Assembly (NCBI GenBank): GCA_023138735.1
Contig: JAGLOY010000062.1
Location: 1-47,115 of the forward strand
DNA: 47,115 bases
Reading direction: 5' to 3'
Origin: Candidatus Aegiribacteria sp.
GTDB lineage: Bacteria > Fermentibacterota > Fermentibacteria > Fermentibacterales > JCC-6
Positions 1-8,681 of this stretch are shown here, one piece after another; positions within the stretch are counted from its first letter, which is position 1; each line of letters begins with the position of its first letter. The notes beneath the pieces are model-generated. The model saw only the letters and a list, made by a program, of their open reading frames with translations. It ran no database searches and was not told the origin of the DNA. The translations under genes and the position numbers were made by a program.

Positions 1-5
1 AGAGA

Positions 6-674
6 ATGAGAAAGAGGATAGTGATGAGGACTAGACTTCTGTATTCCACACTACCGATTATAGTATTTGCTCTCGCATGCGGCAGCGGAAATAAGAATTT
101 TGATCACACGGGTTACTCGGTCGGGGAAGATGATTTGTCCGTTTTCACGAGAGCCTGCCAGCAGTATTTCAGGGGAAGCCTGTCGAATTCAAAAGAAACT
201 TTCAATTCTCTGATATACCGTTTCCCCGATTCTCACCTGAACAGTGATGCTCAGCTTGCAGTCAGGAGGATTGAATACGAGTTGACCGGCATAAGCGAAA
301 TTCCTGTTGAGATTGACAGCGGTATACCTGTCAATTTCCCCTCAGTTGCTGTTGTTGGTGTACCGTCCGTTATTTCCACTCTTTCACAACTTGAAATACT
401 TATTTTAACTACCGGTACTCCTCCTCTGACAATTGAAGATGCTGGAGCACCTGATGTGACCCTTGTTCTTTATCCCGATGGTTTAGAGGAGCAGGCGTAC
501 ATCGTCTCAGATTCTCTATCCTCATGGCTGTCATCGCATTCCTCAGTACCTGTCCAGCCTGGAGGGGATATTATTTCAACTGTTGCTCCGGGGCATTCGG
601 GAATTGTGATTGTGATTGGAACTGATGCAAGGGTAGACGGATCTTTGCTCAACAGCCATTCCATTAACCCCTGA
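6..674 (+). CDS. Lipoprotein of unknown function, possible TPR and LytR_C-like region
   Basis: I do not recognise a specific family. The first 24 residues form a signal peptide ending in a lipobox (F-A-L-A-C, Cys25), so the protein is probably a lipidated envelope protein. Residues about 40-90 resemble one TPR-like helical pair of the BamD kind (aromatic and Phe-Pro-Asp-Ser spacing). Residues about 135-215 alternate beta and alpha in a way that recalls the LytR_C domain, but this is a weak impression. It is followed after 21 bases by the LolA-like gene, so both probably belong to an envelope operon that begins upstream of the window. An internal ATG seven codons in is an equally possible start, because the window begins too close to judge the ribosome binding site. 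Confidence 0.7.
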   Translation: MRKRIVMRTRLLYSTLPIIVFALACGSGNKNFDHTGYSVGEDDLSVFTRACQQYFRGSLSNSKETFNSLIYRFPDSHLNSDAQLAVRRIEYELTGISEIPVEIDSGIPVNFPSVAVVGVPSVISTLSQLEILILTTGTPPLTIEDAGAPDVTLVLYPDGLEEQAYIVSDSLSSWLSSHSSVPVQPGGDIISTVAPGHSGIVIVIGTDARVDGSLLNSHSINP

Positions 675-695
675 CCGTCACTTTTAAGGAATAGT

Positions 696-1286
696 ATGCT
701 CTACATCTGTCTACTGATTTCAATAGCTTCTTCATCTTCACTGAATCCTCTGCTTGAGAAGATGAAAAACACCGTATTTATGACCGGATCGTTTATTCAA
801 ACCGATTCATGGGCGCTTACTCTGGAAGAGGAAACGTCATCAGGAACGATGTATCTAGGTCATCCTGACCTGTTTCTTCTTTCATATACCGAACCAGCCG
901 GAGCAGCAATGGGTTACGACGGGTCTGTCCTGTACACGGTCGAAGCCGATCTGCAGCAGGTTATCCTCTATTCATCCGGAGAGCCTGGCAGTTTTCTGCA
1001 TATGCTGGAAAAGTGCGCCGATTCAACAATTGCTGAAACACTCCAGTTCAGCGGCGACAGCCTGATCATTCTGCTGGAAGGTGATTTCGGAGAGGGAATA
1101 AGCCGCATGAAAGTGGGTTTCACACTTTCCGACAGCCTCCCGTTCCTGTTCTCAACAACCGATTACAACGGTAACAGGACCGAGTACTCTATCTGGAATC
1201 TTACAACTGATGATTACTCCCCTGAAAACGTTTTCCAGCTGATCATCCCCGATGGATATACCGTCGTGAATCCTGAGGAGATGTAG
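696..1286 (+). CDS. LolA-like outer membrane lipoprotein carrier protein
   Basis: Likely periplasmic lipoprotein chaperone that shuttles lipoproteins from LolCDE to the outer membrane. Evidence is the LolA-type layout: a short hydrophobic N-terminus, a helix with a conserved Phe and Gln (residues 30-40), the Gly-x-Met-x-Leu followed by Pro-x-x-Phe-x-x-x-Tyr strand pair (residues 51-66), an Asp-Gly-x-x-Leu turn (about 75-79) and a C-terminal strand series ending in Ile-Pro-x-Gly. The length of 196 residues fits the family. The signal peptide is short and weak, which is unusual. An AAGGA sits upstream of the ATG. It lies between a lipoprotein and rimO, two bases before the TTG start of rimO. 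Assignment is by fold pattern, not by a strict motif. Confidence 0.65.
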   Translation: MLYICLLISIASSSSLNPLLEKMKNTVFMTGSFIQTDSWALTLEEETSSGTMYLGHPDLFLLSYTEPAGAAMGYDGSVLYTVEADLQQVILYSSGEPGSFLHMLEKCADSTIAETLQFSGDSLIILLEGDFGEGISRMKVGFTLSDSLPFLFSTTDYNGNRTEYSIWNLTTDDYSPENVFQLIIPDGYTVVNPEEM

Positions 1287-1287
1287 T

Positions 1288-2544
1288 TTGCCGGATGCTT
1301 TCCTTCTAACTCTGGGTTGCCCCAAGAACGTAGCTGATTCGGACGCTTTTGCAGGTTGTCTGACTGGAGCCGGATGGAGGATAGCCAGGAGTCTTGAGAA
1401 TACTGATCTGCTTCTTATCAATACCTGCGCTTTCATAAAACCCGCGGTAGACGAATCTCTTGAGGTGATCGGGGAAGCTCTGGAATGGAAAAATGAAAGA
1501 CCAGGGAGAATACTCATCCTGGCGGGTTGTCTGCCAGGCAGATATCCGGTTGACGGATCCGGCGGGCTTGAGGGTTTTGACCTGATAATCGGCCCGGGGG
1601 ATACATCCGGTCTTGAGGAGTACCTTTCTCTGAAATCGGCATCCACCCCTGAACCTGCCGGAGGCAGGATATCAAGGTATCTGAAAATATCTGAAGGATG
1701 CTCCAATAACTGCTCTTACTGTACCATTCCACTTATACGAGGTGCAAGAAGAGACAGAAGTCCGGGGGAGATCCTTATGGATGCGGAGCACCTTGCGGAA
1801 CAGGGAGCGGTTGAGATAGGTATTGTCGGTCAGGATACCGCAAGCTGGAAGTACGATGGCGATTCCATATCATGGTTAATGTCACAACTAGCTGGTACGT
1901 ATCCTGATATCTGGTTCAGGCTATACTACGTTCATCCGGCATTCTACCCAGGCGATTTTCTTCCTCTTCTCGCGGAGCATGAGAACATCATGCCTTATAT
2001 CGATATGCCTGTTCAACATGTTTCAGACAGGATACTGAAAAGGATGGGCAGACCCTATACCGGGGATCATCTGAGGAAGCTTTTCGATATGTTTGAGAAT
2101 TCCGAAAAGATGCTATCAGTAAGAACAACAATGATAGTTGGATATCCGGGTGAGACCGAAGAGGATTTCAGTGAACTGATTCAATTCCTTTCTCAGTACA
2201 GGTGTATCAGGACTATCGCCGCTTTTCCATACTGGCCTGAAGAAGGGACCAGAGAGTTCGACATACACTCTCCTGAAGATATTCCCGATAGCAGCACCGT
2301 TCAGTCAAGGCTAGCGAGAATAGGGGATGCAGCGGATGAACATAACATTCTCTGGGCTGAGAGGCTGGAGGGGGATACAATGGACATTCTGGCGGATACA
2401 CCTCTGCTGGGGCATTCCCGTCTTGACGCACCGGAAGTTGATGGAGCCTGCTGTTTCGATCGAAGTGTCGAGCCTGGACGTATCATCAGATGCCGGATAA
2501 CCGGGGGGGCAGGATCCGACCTTACTGCCGAAGTGCTGAAATGA
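1288..2544 (+). CDS. rimO: Ribosomal protein S12 methylthiotransferase RimO
   Basis: Radical SAM enzyme that adds a methylthio group to the conserved Asp of ribosomal protein S12. The N-terminal methylthiotransferase domain has the three cluster cysteines (C11 in Leu-Gly-Cys-Pro-Lys-Asn, C47 and C81). The radical SAM cluster motif CSNNCSYC is at C138, C142 and C145. The Leu-Gly-Cys-Pro-Lys-Asn opening is typical of RimO rather than MiaB. The C-terminal TRAM-like part (about 355-418) is recognisable but short. The start is TTG, one base after the stop of the LolA-like gene; no ATG in this frame would preserve the N-terminal cluster domain. Translational coupling with the upstream gene is likely. 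Confidence 0.93.
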   Translation: MPDAFLLTLGCPKNVADSDAFAGCLTGAGWRIARSLENTDLLLINTCAFIKPAVDESLEVIGEALEWKNERPGRILILAGCLPGRYPVDGSGGLEGFDLIIGPGDTSGLEEYLSLKSASTPEPAGGRISRYLKISEGCSNNCSYCTIPLIRGARRDRSPGEILMDAEHLAEQGAVEIGIVGQDTASWKYDGDSISWLMSQLAGTYPDIWFRLYYVHPAFYPGDFLPLLAEHENIMPYIDMPVQHVSDRILKRMGRPYTGDHLRKLFDMFENSEKMLSVRTTMIVGYPGETEEDFSELIQFLSQYRCIRTIAAFPYWPEEGTREFDIHSPEDIPDSSTVQSRLARIGDAADEHNILWAERLEGDTMDILADTPLLGHSRLDAPEVDGACCFDRSVEPGRIIRCRITGGAGSDLTAEVLK

Positions 2545-2673
2545 TGGGTGTGGCATCTCGTCACATCAGGTTTTATCTTTACTTCTATGTGAAGTTATCA
2601 ATTTGTCGTGTTGTCTGAAGCCCGGGAAGAGGATTTCAGATTAAGTTCAATGGGCTAATATGAAGGAACAGAT

Positions 2674-3264
2674 ATGTATACTATTCTGATGACCGTTTTG
2701 CTTGCTCTGGCTCCATCCAATATGGAACTGGCCGAAGATGCGATCTTGCTTTCACTGCAGGAGCTTCCCGACAGCCTGTTATCATATGAGACCGATGAGA
2801 TCGTTATAGAGATCCTCGGGGAGCATTCGGGAAACTGGTTCATAGAACAGACAATTAATTCCGTCCTCCATGAGAATGGAATAACCGTATTTAAACGGGA
2901 GCTGGACTCGGAAGGCTCCAGTTTGACCCTTAGCGTTAGACCTATGGAGCTGGTCGTGGAGTATGGAGATGTAAGCAGACCGTGGATAATCGGTTCCAAA
3001 CGTGTTGATAGGATAGCCAAATGCGAACTCTCATTCACTCTGCTTGATGCCGATGGAACCATAATTATGACCGCCCGAACGAGCGGAATTGAAGAAGATA
3101 TGATTCCCTGGTCAGATGCTGAAGTTCTTAACGGATCGGAAGAGTGGGATTGGCTTTCCGGCGAAATGCCCGAAAACAGGGGTGGTGGAATACTGGAGCC
3201 CATAATTGTATCCGGTGTTGTGGCAAGCCTTGTATACCTGTTCTACTCCAGCCGCGCTGAATAA
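2674..3264 (+). CDS. Hypothetical exported protein with C-terminal membrane segment
   Basis: Not recognised. The protein has a short N-terminal hydrophobic segment (residues 1-13) that may act as a signal peptide, an acidic soluble region (about 15-165), a Gly-rich stretch and a C-terminal hydrophobic helix (about 175-192). That layout suggests export with a membrane anchor at the end. AAGGA lies seven bases before the ATG. A 129-base gap separates it from rimO and only 9 bases separate it from the next lipoprotein gene, so it probably starts a subunit of the operon with the two TPR lipoproteins. Its function is unknown. Confidence 0.7.
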   Translation: MYTILMTVLLALAPSNMELAEDAILLSLQELPDSLLSYETDEIVIEILGEHSGNWFIEQTINSVLHENGITVFKRELDSEGSSLTLSVRPMELVVEYGDVSRPWIIGSKRVDRIAKCELSFTLLDADGTIIMTARTSGIEEDMIPWSDAEVLNGSEEWDWLSGEMPENRGGGILEPIIVSGVVASLVYLFYSSRAE

Positions 3265-3273
3265 CCAATTCAA

Positions 3274-4272
3274 GTGATACGAGTTGGAATTGCTCTGAAT
3301 CTGCTTTTCTTGATTCTTGTTTCTGCCGGGTGCGGTGACGGGGAAACCGGCAGAGATATACTTGAAGAGGCCAGATTACTCAGGCAATCCGGGAATTACG
3401 TACAGGCGGTTATGCTCTTTGAGGAGGCGGTTGCCCACGGAGACAGCCAGCCCGACCTGTTGCTGGATTACGCCGAAACAGCTGTCCTTGCCGCACAGAC
3501 GGAAAGAAATACGCTTTACAGGCAGAAGGCAAAAGTAGCGGTTACTTTACTCTCGGATAATCATGGTGATATCAACCCCAGGGAGATAGGCGAACTCTGG
3601 AGAAGACTGGGCTGGGAAATGGCAAGAGATTCAGATTCCCTCCAGGCCTTTCACTGTTTTGAGAACGCACTGGATTTCGATATTCAGGATACTTTTGAGT
3701 CCGAGTGGCTTTTCAGGGGTGTTTATGCAGGCAATCATCTTGAGCTTCTTGCTGCGATCCCGGATACAATTGCGGGTTCAGCGTCCGCTGACAGCATACT
3801 TACAATAACAGCTGAAATCTTCCTTGTTGAGCTTGACAGGATTCCCAGACCCAGAACAGACCTGAGGGAGGATGTTCTCAGGGCAAAGGCTGCTCTCCTG
3901 CCCTATACATCCCGTACCGAGCAGGAGCTTGCGGTTCTTACGGAACTTGACAGACTTGGAGGGATACAACCGGATGCGCGCCTCAGAAGAATACATCTTC
4001 TCCTTAGCACAGCGGCAGCAGACATTTCGGAGAACCAACTGACCCTTGCCAGGGAGAAACTTCTTGAAGTGTGGAATTCTAATTTCTCGGGCGAGAGGAT
4101 CGAGTCAGCCTACATGTTCGGGCTTATGGAGGAAGAGAATGGGAATGTTGAAAGCGCACTTCAGTGGTATAGAAGAGCGTGCAATGTTTCACCGGGTTCA
4201 TCTTCACAGTTTGCTGTACTTGCGGCTGCCAGAAGAGATTCTTTAACTTACGATTACGAACGGATGGAGTAG
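3274..4272 (+). CDS. TPR-repeat lipoprotein
   Basis: Predicted lipoprotein with tetratricopeptide repeats. Residues 1-19 are a signal peptide ending in a lipobox with Cys20 (V-S-A-G-C). Helical TPR-like units are visible at about residues 28-75, 105-140 and 255-320; the last carries the Ala-x-x-Trp-Tyr-x-x-Ala pattern of a canonical repeat. Such proteins serve as protein-protein scaffolds, often on the periplasmic face of the outer membrane. The start is GTG, nine bases after the preceding stop. The gene is followed nine bases later by a BamD-like lipoprotein, so the two may work together in outer membrane assembly. The exact role is inferred only. Confidence 0.78.
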   Translation: MIRVGIALNLLFLILVSAGCGDGETGRDILEEARLLRQSGNYVQAVMLFEEAVAHGDSQPDLLLDYAETAVLAAQTERNTLYRQKAKVAVTLLSDNHGDINPREIGELWRRLGWEMARDSDSLQAFHCFENALDFDIQDTFESEWLFRGVYAGNHLELLAAIPDTIAGSASADSILTITAEIFLVELDRIPRPRTDLREDVLRAKAALLPYTSRTEQELAVLTELDRLGGIQPDARLRRIHLLLSTAAADISENQLTLAREKLLEVWNSNFSGERIESAYMFGLMEEENGNVESALQWYRRACNVSPGSSSQFAVLAAARRDSLTYDYERME

Positions 4273-4281
4273 AATACCTGA

Positions 4282-5022
4282 ATGAGAAGTAACATTGTTG
4301 CACTAACGGCCGCCCTTTTACTTGTTGCGGCATGTGGCAGATCATACAACACTACAGGCTTGAGCCTTGAACAGGTAGAAGAACTGGCTGATGAAGCATT
4401 CGGGGACTCAGATTTCAGCGGCGCATCAAGGCTGTATACGGAATTGATGTTCATGTATCCAGGATCGTCCCAGATAGATTTCTATCTTTACCGTCTGGGT
4501 TTGGCTGAGGCAGGCAACAGATACTGGGCCGATGCGCTCTTCTACTTTGACAGGGTCGAGAGAGAATACTCCAGAAGCCAGTGGTCTGACGACTGCGCAT
4601 ATCAGTCAGCACTGGTATGGTGGAGCCAGCGTCAGGATTACAGGAAGGATCTGACACCTGTACTGAACAGCAGGGCTGAGCTGGAGAATTTCTTCATTGA
4701 GTACCCCGGATCATCTTTGCTGGGAGAAGCTGAAAATCTTATGATTGCTGTGAATGGCCACCTTGCCCGGAGAGCACTGTTCATAGGCCAGTTCTATGCC
4801 AGACGCGATAGGGATGCTGCCTCTCTGCTCTACTTCATGGAAGCCCTGAACGATTACGGCGAGACCGATTGCAAGGCGGAGGTTCTCATCTCTCTTGGAG
4901 ACTTCTATTCCGCAAAAGATAACGAATTGAACGCCAGGGAATTCTATCGGAGAGCGATGAACGAGTGCGAACTGACCGAAGAGCAGATTACGGAATTGCA
5001 ATTCAAACTGGATGAATTGTGA
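4282..5022 (+). CDS. BamD/YfiO-like TPR lipoprotein
   Basis: Probable outer membrane assembly lipoprotein of the BamD type. It has a signal peptide with lipobox Cys18 (V-A-A-C) and successive TPR helices: a first unit at about residues 33-60 containing the Tyr-Pro-Gly-Ser turn, then 65-100, a Phe-x-x-x-Tyr-Pro-Gly-Ser turn near 140, and C-terminal units to 240. Repeated Tyr-Pro-Gly-Ser turns and a length of 246 residues match BamD, which binds BamA and helps insert beta-barrels. Other TPR lipoproteins share these features, so the exact identity is not certain. Its stop codon lies one base before the ATG chosen for nadD, which indicates translational coupling. Confidence 0.72.
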   Translation: MRSNIVALTAALLLVAACGRSYNTTGLSLEQVEELADEAFGDSDFSGASRLYTELMFMYPGSSQIDFYLYRLGLAEAGNRYWADALFYFDRVEREYSRSQWSDDCAYQSALVWWSQRQDYRKDLTPVLNSRAELENFFIEYPGSSLLGEAENLMIAVNGHLARRALFIGQFYARRDRDAASLLYFMEALNDYGETDCKAEVLISLGDFYSAKDNELNAREFYRRAMNECELTEEQITELQFKLDEL

Positions 5023-5023
5023 G

Positions 5024-5593
5024 ATGACAGGGCTCCTGGGCGGGACATTTGACCCTCCCCATTTCGGCCATCTTATTCTTGCCCTGGAGGCCTTTCGACA
5101 GTATGATCTCGAAGAAGTACTGCTTGTCCCCACAAGATTCCCTCCACATAAACCGGGAAGACGGATAACGTCCTTCGGGCACCGTCTCCGTATGACGGAG
5201 CTTGCTGTAGCTGATTCCCCTGAGCTGACAGCGGCAGATCTGGAACCTTTCGATAAACCATCATGGACAGTGAATCTCATAGAGAAGCTCACTGGAAGTG
5301 GCATGAAGATCTGCTTTATCATGGGAATGGACAGCTTGAAGGAACTCCACACATGGAAGGATCCGCAGCGCATATCGAAAATGGCAAAAATGGTAGCGGG
5401 GACAAGACCCGGATACGAAATGGAATCCATCGACATGAAGTACAGATCCTTTGTGGATACGTTCGATATCCCCGAGATCAGTATTTCATCATGTGATCTC
5501 AGAGACAGGTTTGCCAGAGAGTTCAATACACGCTATCTTGTACCTGACAGTGTCAGGAACTACATCAGGGAGAATGGTTTGTATGTCAAATGA
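5024..5593 (+). CDS. nadD: Nicotinate-nucleotide adenylyltransferase
   Basis: Makes nicotinate adenine dinucleotide from nicotinate mononucleotide and ATP in NAD biosynthesis. The nucleotidyltransferase opening Gly-Gly-Thr-Phe-Asp-Pro-Pro-His-x-Gly-His (residues 5-15) is the HxGH signature. The downstream Phe-Pro-Pro-His-Lys-Pro and the Ser-Ser-x-x-Leu-Arg region near residue 160 (usually Ser-Ser-Thr-x-Ile-Arg, here Ser-Ser-Cys-Asp-Leu-Arg) also fit NadD. I chose the ATG at 5024 because family members begin two or three residues before the Gly-Gly-Thr-Phe motif; an ATG at 5012 inside the bamD-like gene is possible. The end overlaps the pilT start by 11 bases. Confidence 0.92.
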   Translation: MTGLLGGTFDPPHFGHLILALEAFRQYDLEEVLLVPTRFPPHKPGRRITSFGHRLRMTELAVADSPELTAADLEPFDKPSWTVNLIEKLTGSGMKICFIMGMDSLKELHTWKDPQRISKMAKMVAGTRPGYEMESIDMKYRSFVDTFDIPEISISSCDLRDRFAREFNTRYLVPDSVRNYIRENGLYVK

Positions 5594-6692
5594 AAAAGCT
5601 ATTGATAAGCTTCTTAATGCTGTGCTTGATGATGATGTCAGTGATATGCACTTCAAGGTGGGCAGCAAACCGATAATCAGAAAATCGGGTGAGATTGTTC
5701 ATGTAGATGAATTCTCCACCATGAGGACTGATCATATTCAGCGCCTCATTGGTGAATTGATCACAGAAGAACAGGCTGAGGAATTTGCCCACGGCAACGA
5801 ACTTGATCTGAGCTACTCCCTTACGGACAAAGCCAGGTTCAGAGTCAACATATATCACCAGCGCGGAACGCCGGCGATGGTTATGAGGAAAATACCATTC
5901 GAAGTTCCGATTCTGGATGATCTTGGCCTTCCCGAAGTTGTCAAAAGGATCTCCATGGAGCAGAGGGGGCTTGTCCTGGTGACCGGAGCAACAGGAACCG
6001 GGAAGTCAACAACCATAGCAGCGATGATAAATCATATTAACAGGAACCGTTCAGCACATATTGTAACAATAGAGGACCCGATCGAATTTCTCCACTCGGA
6101 TATCAATTGCACCATATGCCAGAGGGAAGTGGGAATTGATACAAAGGATTGGAGTACCGGCCTCAGGGCGGTATTCAGACAGGACCCCGATGTAATCCTT
6201 ATCGGAGAAATGAGGGATGCCGAGTCTATCTCCACAGCCCTTATCGGAGCGGAGACCGGGCATCTTGTGCTCAGCACACTCCATACAACCAATGCAACGG
6301 AAACAATCTCCAGGATCATAGATGTATTTCCTCAGGCTCAGCAGCATCTTATAAGACTTCAGCTCGGGCAGCTGATTGAAGGGATAGTATCGCAGAGGCT
6401 CCTTCAGGCTAAGGATGTGGAGGATGGAAGAGTTCTTGCCGCGGAGGTTCTTGTTCAATCGTCTACGGTTAACGCGTGCATCATCAATCCAGAAAAAACC
6501 TTCCTTCTGACCGAAACGATGGAACAGAGCTATTCACAATACGGAATGCAGACCTTTGATATGGCTCTTTACAACCTGCTTCTGGATGATAAGATAGACA
6601 GGGATACAGCCCTTGCAGCAGCTACAAATCCCACTAAACTCGATCTCAAGCTCAAGGGTATAGAGACCGCTTCGGATTGGAGGATGGATTGA
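5583..6692 (+). CDS. pilT: Type IV pilus retraction ATPase PilT
   Basis: Cytoplasmic hexameric ATPase that depolymerises type IV pili for twitching motility. The sequence shows Walker A GATGTGKST (residues 135-143), the Asp box V-T-I-E-D-P-I-E-F (161-169), Walker B I-L-I-G-E-M-R-D (205-212) and the His box T-G-H-L-V-L-S-T-L-H-T (225-235). The length of 369 residues is near the family norm. The start is the ATG at 5583, preceded by AGGGAG about ten bases upstream; the frame is open further upstream but that part is nadD read in another frame. No other pilus gene is in the window. The next gene starts in a TGATG overlap. Confidence 0.94.
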   Translation: MSNEKAIDKLLNAVLDDDVSDMHFKVGSKPIIRKSGEIVHVDEFSTMRTDHIQRLIGELITEEQAEEFAHGNELDLSYSLTDKARFRVNIYHQRGTPAMVMRKIPFEVPILDDLGLPEVVKRISMEQRGLVLVTGATGTGKSTTIAAMINHINRNRSAHIVTIEDPIEFLHSDINCTICQREVGIDTKDWSTGLRAVFRQDPDVILIGEMRDAESISTALIGAETGHLVLSTLHTTNATETISRIIDVFPQAQQHLIRLQLGQLIEGIVSQRLLQAKDVEDGRVLAAEVLVQSSTVNACIINPEKTFLLTETMEQSYSQYGMQTFDMALYNLLLDDKIDRDTALAAATNPTKLDLKLKGIETASDWRMD

Positions 6693-7021
6693 TGTTATTC
6701 AATCAGATAGAGATAAGCGCAAATATCGTTCCGCTGGCCATAACAGGTTTTGCAGTGCTGCTCATCCTGGGACTTATTCAGCTTTACCTCGGATTGAAAG
6801 CCCAGAAGTCACCGAAGGTGACAGGCGAGCAGGCAATGATAGGCGAAACGGGGATAATAAGAAAAGCGTCAAGCTTCATGGACAGGTCTATCGTTGAGGT
6901 TAGAGGTGAACTCTGGTGGTGTCTTCCAGCAGAAGGATCCATCGTTCTTGAAGAGGGGAACGCAGTGAAAATAGTAGGTATCGAGGAAGATTCGATGATA
7001 CTTGAAGTTGAAACTGTATAA
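6692..7021 (+). CDS. Short NfeD-like membrane protein
   Basis: Small protein with one N-terminal membrane helix (about residues 8-33) followed by an OB-fold NfeD C-terminal domain (about 42-108), which contains the typical Gly-x-x-Gly-x-x-x-x start and the Gly-Glu-Leu-Trp-Trp strand. It is the short type that lacks the ClpP-like protease domain. NfeD proteins are encoded next to SPFH/slipin proteins and help organise membrane microdomains; exactly that pairing is seen here, with the slipin gene 34 bases downstream. The ATG at 6692 overlaps the pilT stop, which fixes the start. Confidence 0.85.
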   Translation: MLFNQIEISANIVPLAITGFAVLLILGLIQLYLGLKAQKSPKVTGEQAMIGETGIIRKASSFMDRSIVEVRGELWWCLPAEGSIVLEEGNAVKIVGIEEDSMILEVETV

Positions 7022-7055
7022 ATTATAAACAGTCGCAAAGAAGGAGGGAGTGACA

Positions 7056-7811
7056 ATGGGCCCTGGAATTATAGTAGTAGCGGTGATTCTATTTCTTTTC
7101 CTGGCATCTGCACTTAAAGTTCTCAAGGAATATCAGAGGGGTGTTATTTTCAGACTTGGTAAGGTGATAGGTCTCAAGGGTCCGGGGCTGATAATAGTCT
7201 GGCCCATGATCGATAGTATCAGGCGGGTTGATCTCCGGGTCATAGCCATGGATGTCCCTCCGCAGGATGTCATAACCCATGACAACGTTTCAGTAAGGGT
7301 TAACGCGGTTGTCTACTTCAGGGTCATCGACCCCAAGAAAGCCATTCTGGAAGTGGAAAATTACATTTACGCTACAAGCCAGCTTGCACAGACAACTCTG
7401 AGAAGTGTCCTTGGAGAGGCAACCCTTGATGAACTTCTTTCCAAAAGGGATGAGATCAACGGTAAGCTTCAGGACATACTTGACAGAATGACAGATCCCT
7501 GGGGCATCAAGGTAAGTACAGTAGAGGTTAAGCATGTGGACCTTCCCGAAGACATGCAGAGGGTGATGGCAAAACAGGCTGAGGCGGAAAGGGACAGAAG
7601 GGCCAAGATTATCCGGGCGGACGCTGAATTCCAGGCTGCAGCCAAGCTTGCCGAAGCAGCTGATATAATCGACGCTCATCCTGTTGCTTTGCAGCTTCGC
7701 TACCTTCAGACACTTTCGGAGATAGCCGTGGAGAATAATTCCACGACTATATTCCCGCTTCCCATAGAACTTCTTAAACCCTTCCTGAAAACTATCGACA
7801 GCAGGAAGTAG
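7056..7811 (+). CDS. Slipin / SPFH-Band 7 (stomatin-like) protein
   Basis: Membrane-associated scaffold of the stomatin/slipin type. An N-terminal hydrophobic hairpin (about residues 3-22) is followed by the SPFH/Band 7 domain: [12 protein letters not shown], then Gly-Pro-Gly, then the V-D-L-R strand and the T-x-D-x-V-S-V-x-V-x-A-V-V-Y-F core. A charged, Ala-rich coiled coil spans about 175-215 and a short C-terminus ends in L-P-L... typical of slipins. The length of about 251 residues is normal. AAGGAGGG at 7041-7048 sits seven bases before the ATG at 7056, so I prefer this over the GTG at 7050. It forms a functional pair with the upstream NfeD-like gene. Confidence 0.9.
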   Translation: MGPGIIVVAVILFLFLASALKVLKEYQRGVIFRLGKVIGLKGPGLIIVWPMIDSIRRVDLRVIAMDVPPQDVITHDNVSVRVNAVVYFRVIDPKKAILEVENYIYATSQLAQTTLRSVLGEATLDELLSKRDEINGKLQDILDRMTDPWGIKVSTVEVKHVDLPEDMQRVMAKQAEAERDRRAKIIRADAEFQAAAKLAEAADIIDAHPVALQLRYLQTLSEIAVENNSTTIFPLPIELLKPFLKTIDSRK

Positions 7812-7814
7812 CCT

Positions 7815-8681
7815 GTGTTCAGCGGCGCGATAACAGCACTGGTTACACCTTTTCTGAACGGGGCTGTGGACGAGAATTCGCTTGCAGCCCTTGTGAACTG
7901 GCAGATTGATAAGGGAATAGACGGCCTGCTGGCATGTGGATGCACCGGTGAAGCGGCAACTTTATCAACCAAAGAACAGCTGCTTGTGATCGAGAAAGTA
8001 CTGGAGACGGCGGGAGGAAGGGTTCCCGTGATCGCGGGTACAGGAACCAACGCTACAGCCTCCTCAATAGAGATTTCACTGGAAGCGGACGCAATGGGTG
8101 TGGATGGAGTGCTTCTTATAACACCTTACTACAACAAACCCACCCCGAAGGGGCAGATTGAGCATTACACCAGGGTTGCCGACGCGGTTGATTGCCCTGT
8201 CATACTCTACAATGTACCCGGCAGGACCGGTACGAACATGCTGCCTGAGACCATAGCTGTCCTTTCCAGGCATCCCCGGATCGTAGCCATTAAGGATGCA
8301 GCCGGTTCGGTCGAGCGGGTCACTGCAATTAGCAATCTCTGCGATATCACGATATTAAGTGGAGATGATCCACTCGCTATGGCTCAGGTTGCCCTGGGCG
8401 GCTCCGGAGTAATCTCGGTGGTTTCCAATATCGCTCCAGCTGAAATGTCGGATATTGTATCCCTTACAGCAGCTGGAGAACTTGATGCAGCCTGTGCGCT
8501 GCAGGCAAAGCTGTACCCGGTCATAAAGGCGATGTTCCTTGAAACTAACCCCATCCCTCTTAAAAAAGCTCTCTCCATGATGGGTATGATAAGTGATGAA
8601 CTCCGCCTTCCGCTGGTTTCAATGAGCGAGGAACTGGTGCCGGAGCTCAAAAGGGTGCTGGAAAAGGCGGGGATACTCTGA
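7815..8681 (+). CDS. dapA: 4-hydroxy-tetrahydrodipicolinate synthase
   Basis: Condenses pyruvate with aspartate semialdehyde, the first committed step to diaminopimelate and lysine. TIM-barrel motifs are clear: Gly-Cys-Thr-Gly-Glu-Ala-Ala (42-48), the catalytic Tyr132 in L-Y-N-V-P-G-R-T-G and the Schiff-base Lys160 in A-I-K-D-A-A-G-S. The 288-residue length is standard. The start is GTG, three bases after the slipin stop. The stop overlaps the ATG of dapB (TGATGA), so the two enzymes are translationally coupled. DAP is needed for peptidoglycan, in line with the envelope content of this operon. Confidence 0.95.
   Translation: MFSGAITALVTPFLNGAVDENSLAALVNWQIDKGIDGLLACGCTGEAATLSTKEQLLVIEKVLETAGGRVPVIAGTGTNATASSIEISLEADAMGVDGVLLITPYYNKPTPKGQIEHYTRVADAVDCPVILYNVPGRTGTNMLPETIAVLSRHPRIVAIKDAAGSVERVTAISNLCDITILSGDDPLAMAQVALGGSGVISVVSNIAPAEMSDIVSLTAAGELDAACALQAKLYPVIKAMFLETNPIPLKKALSMMGMISDELRLPLVSMSEELVPELKRVLEKAGIL

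Noticed and set aside
1152-1706. Long minus-strand frames opposite rimO, nadD (4711-5526) and dapA/dapB (8384-9076).
   Set aside because: They lie fully opposite well-supported genes, show no family features and are out-of-frame shadows.
2581-2595. ACTTC/GAAGT hairpin after rimO as a terminator.
   Set aside because: Five-base-pair AT-rich stem without a clear T-run; could be chance.
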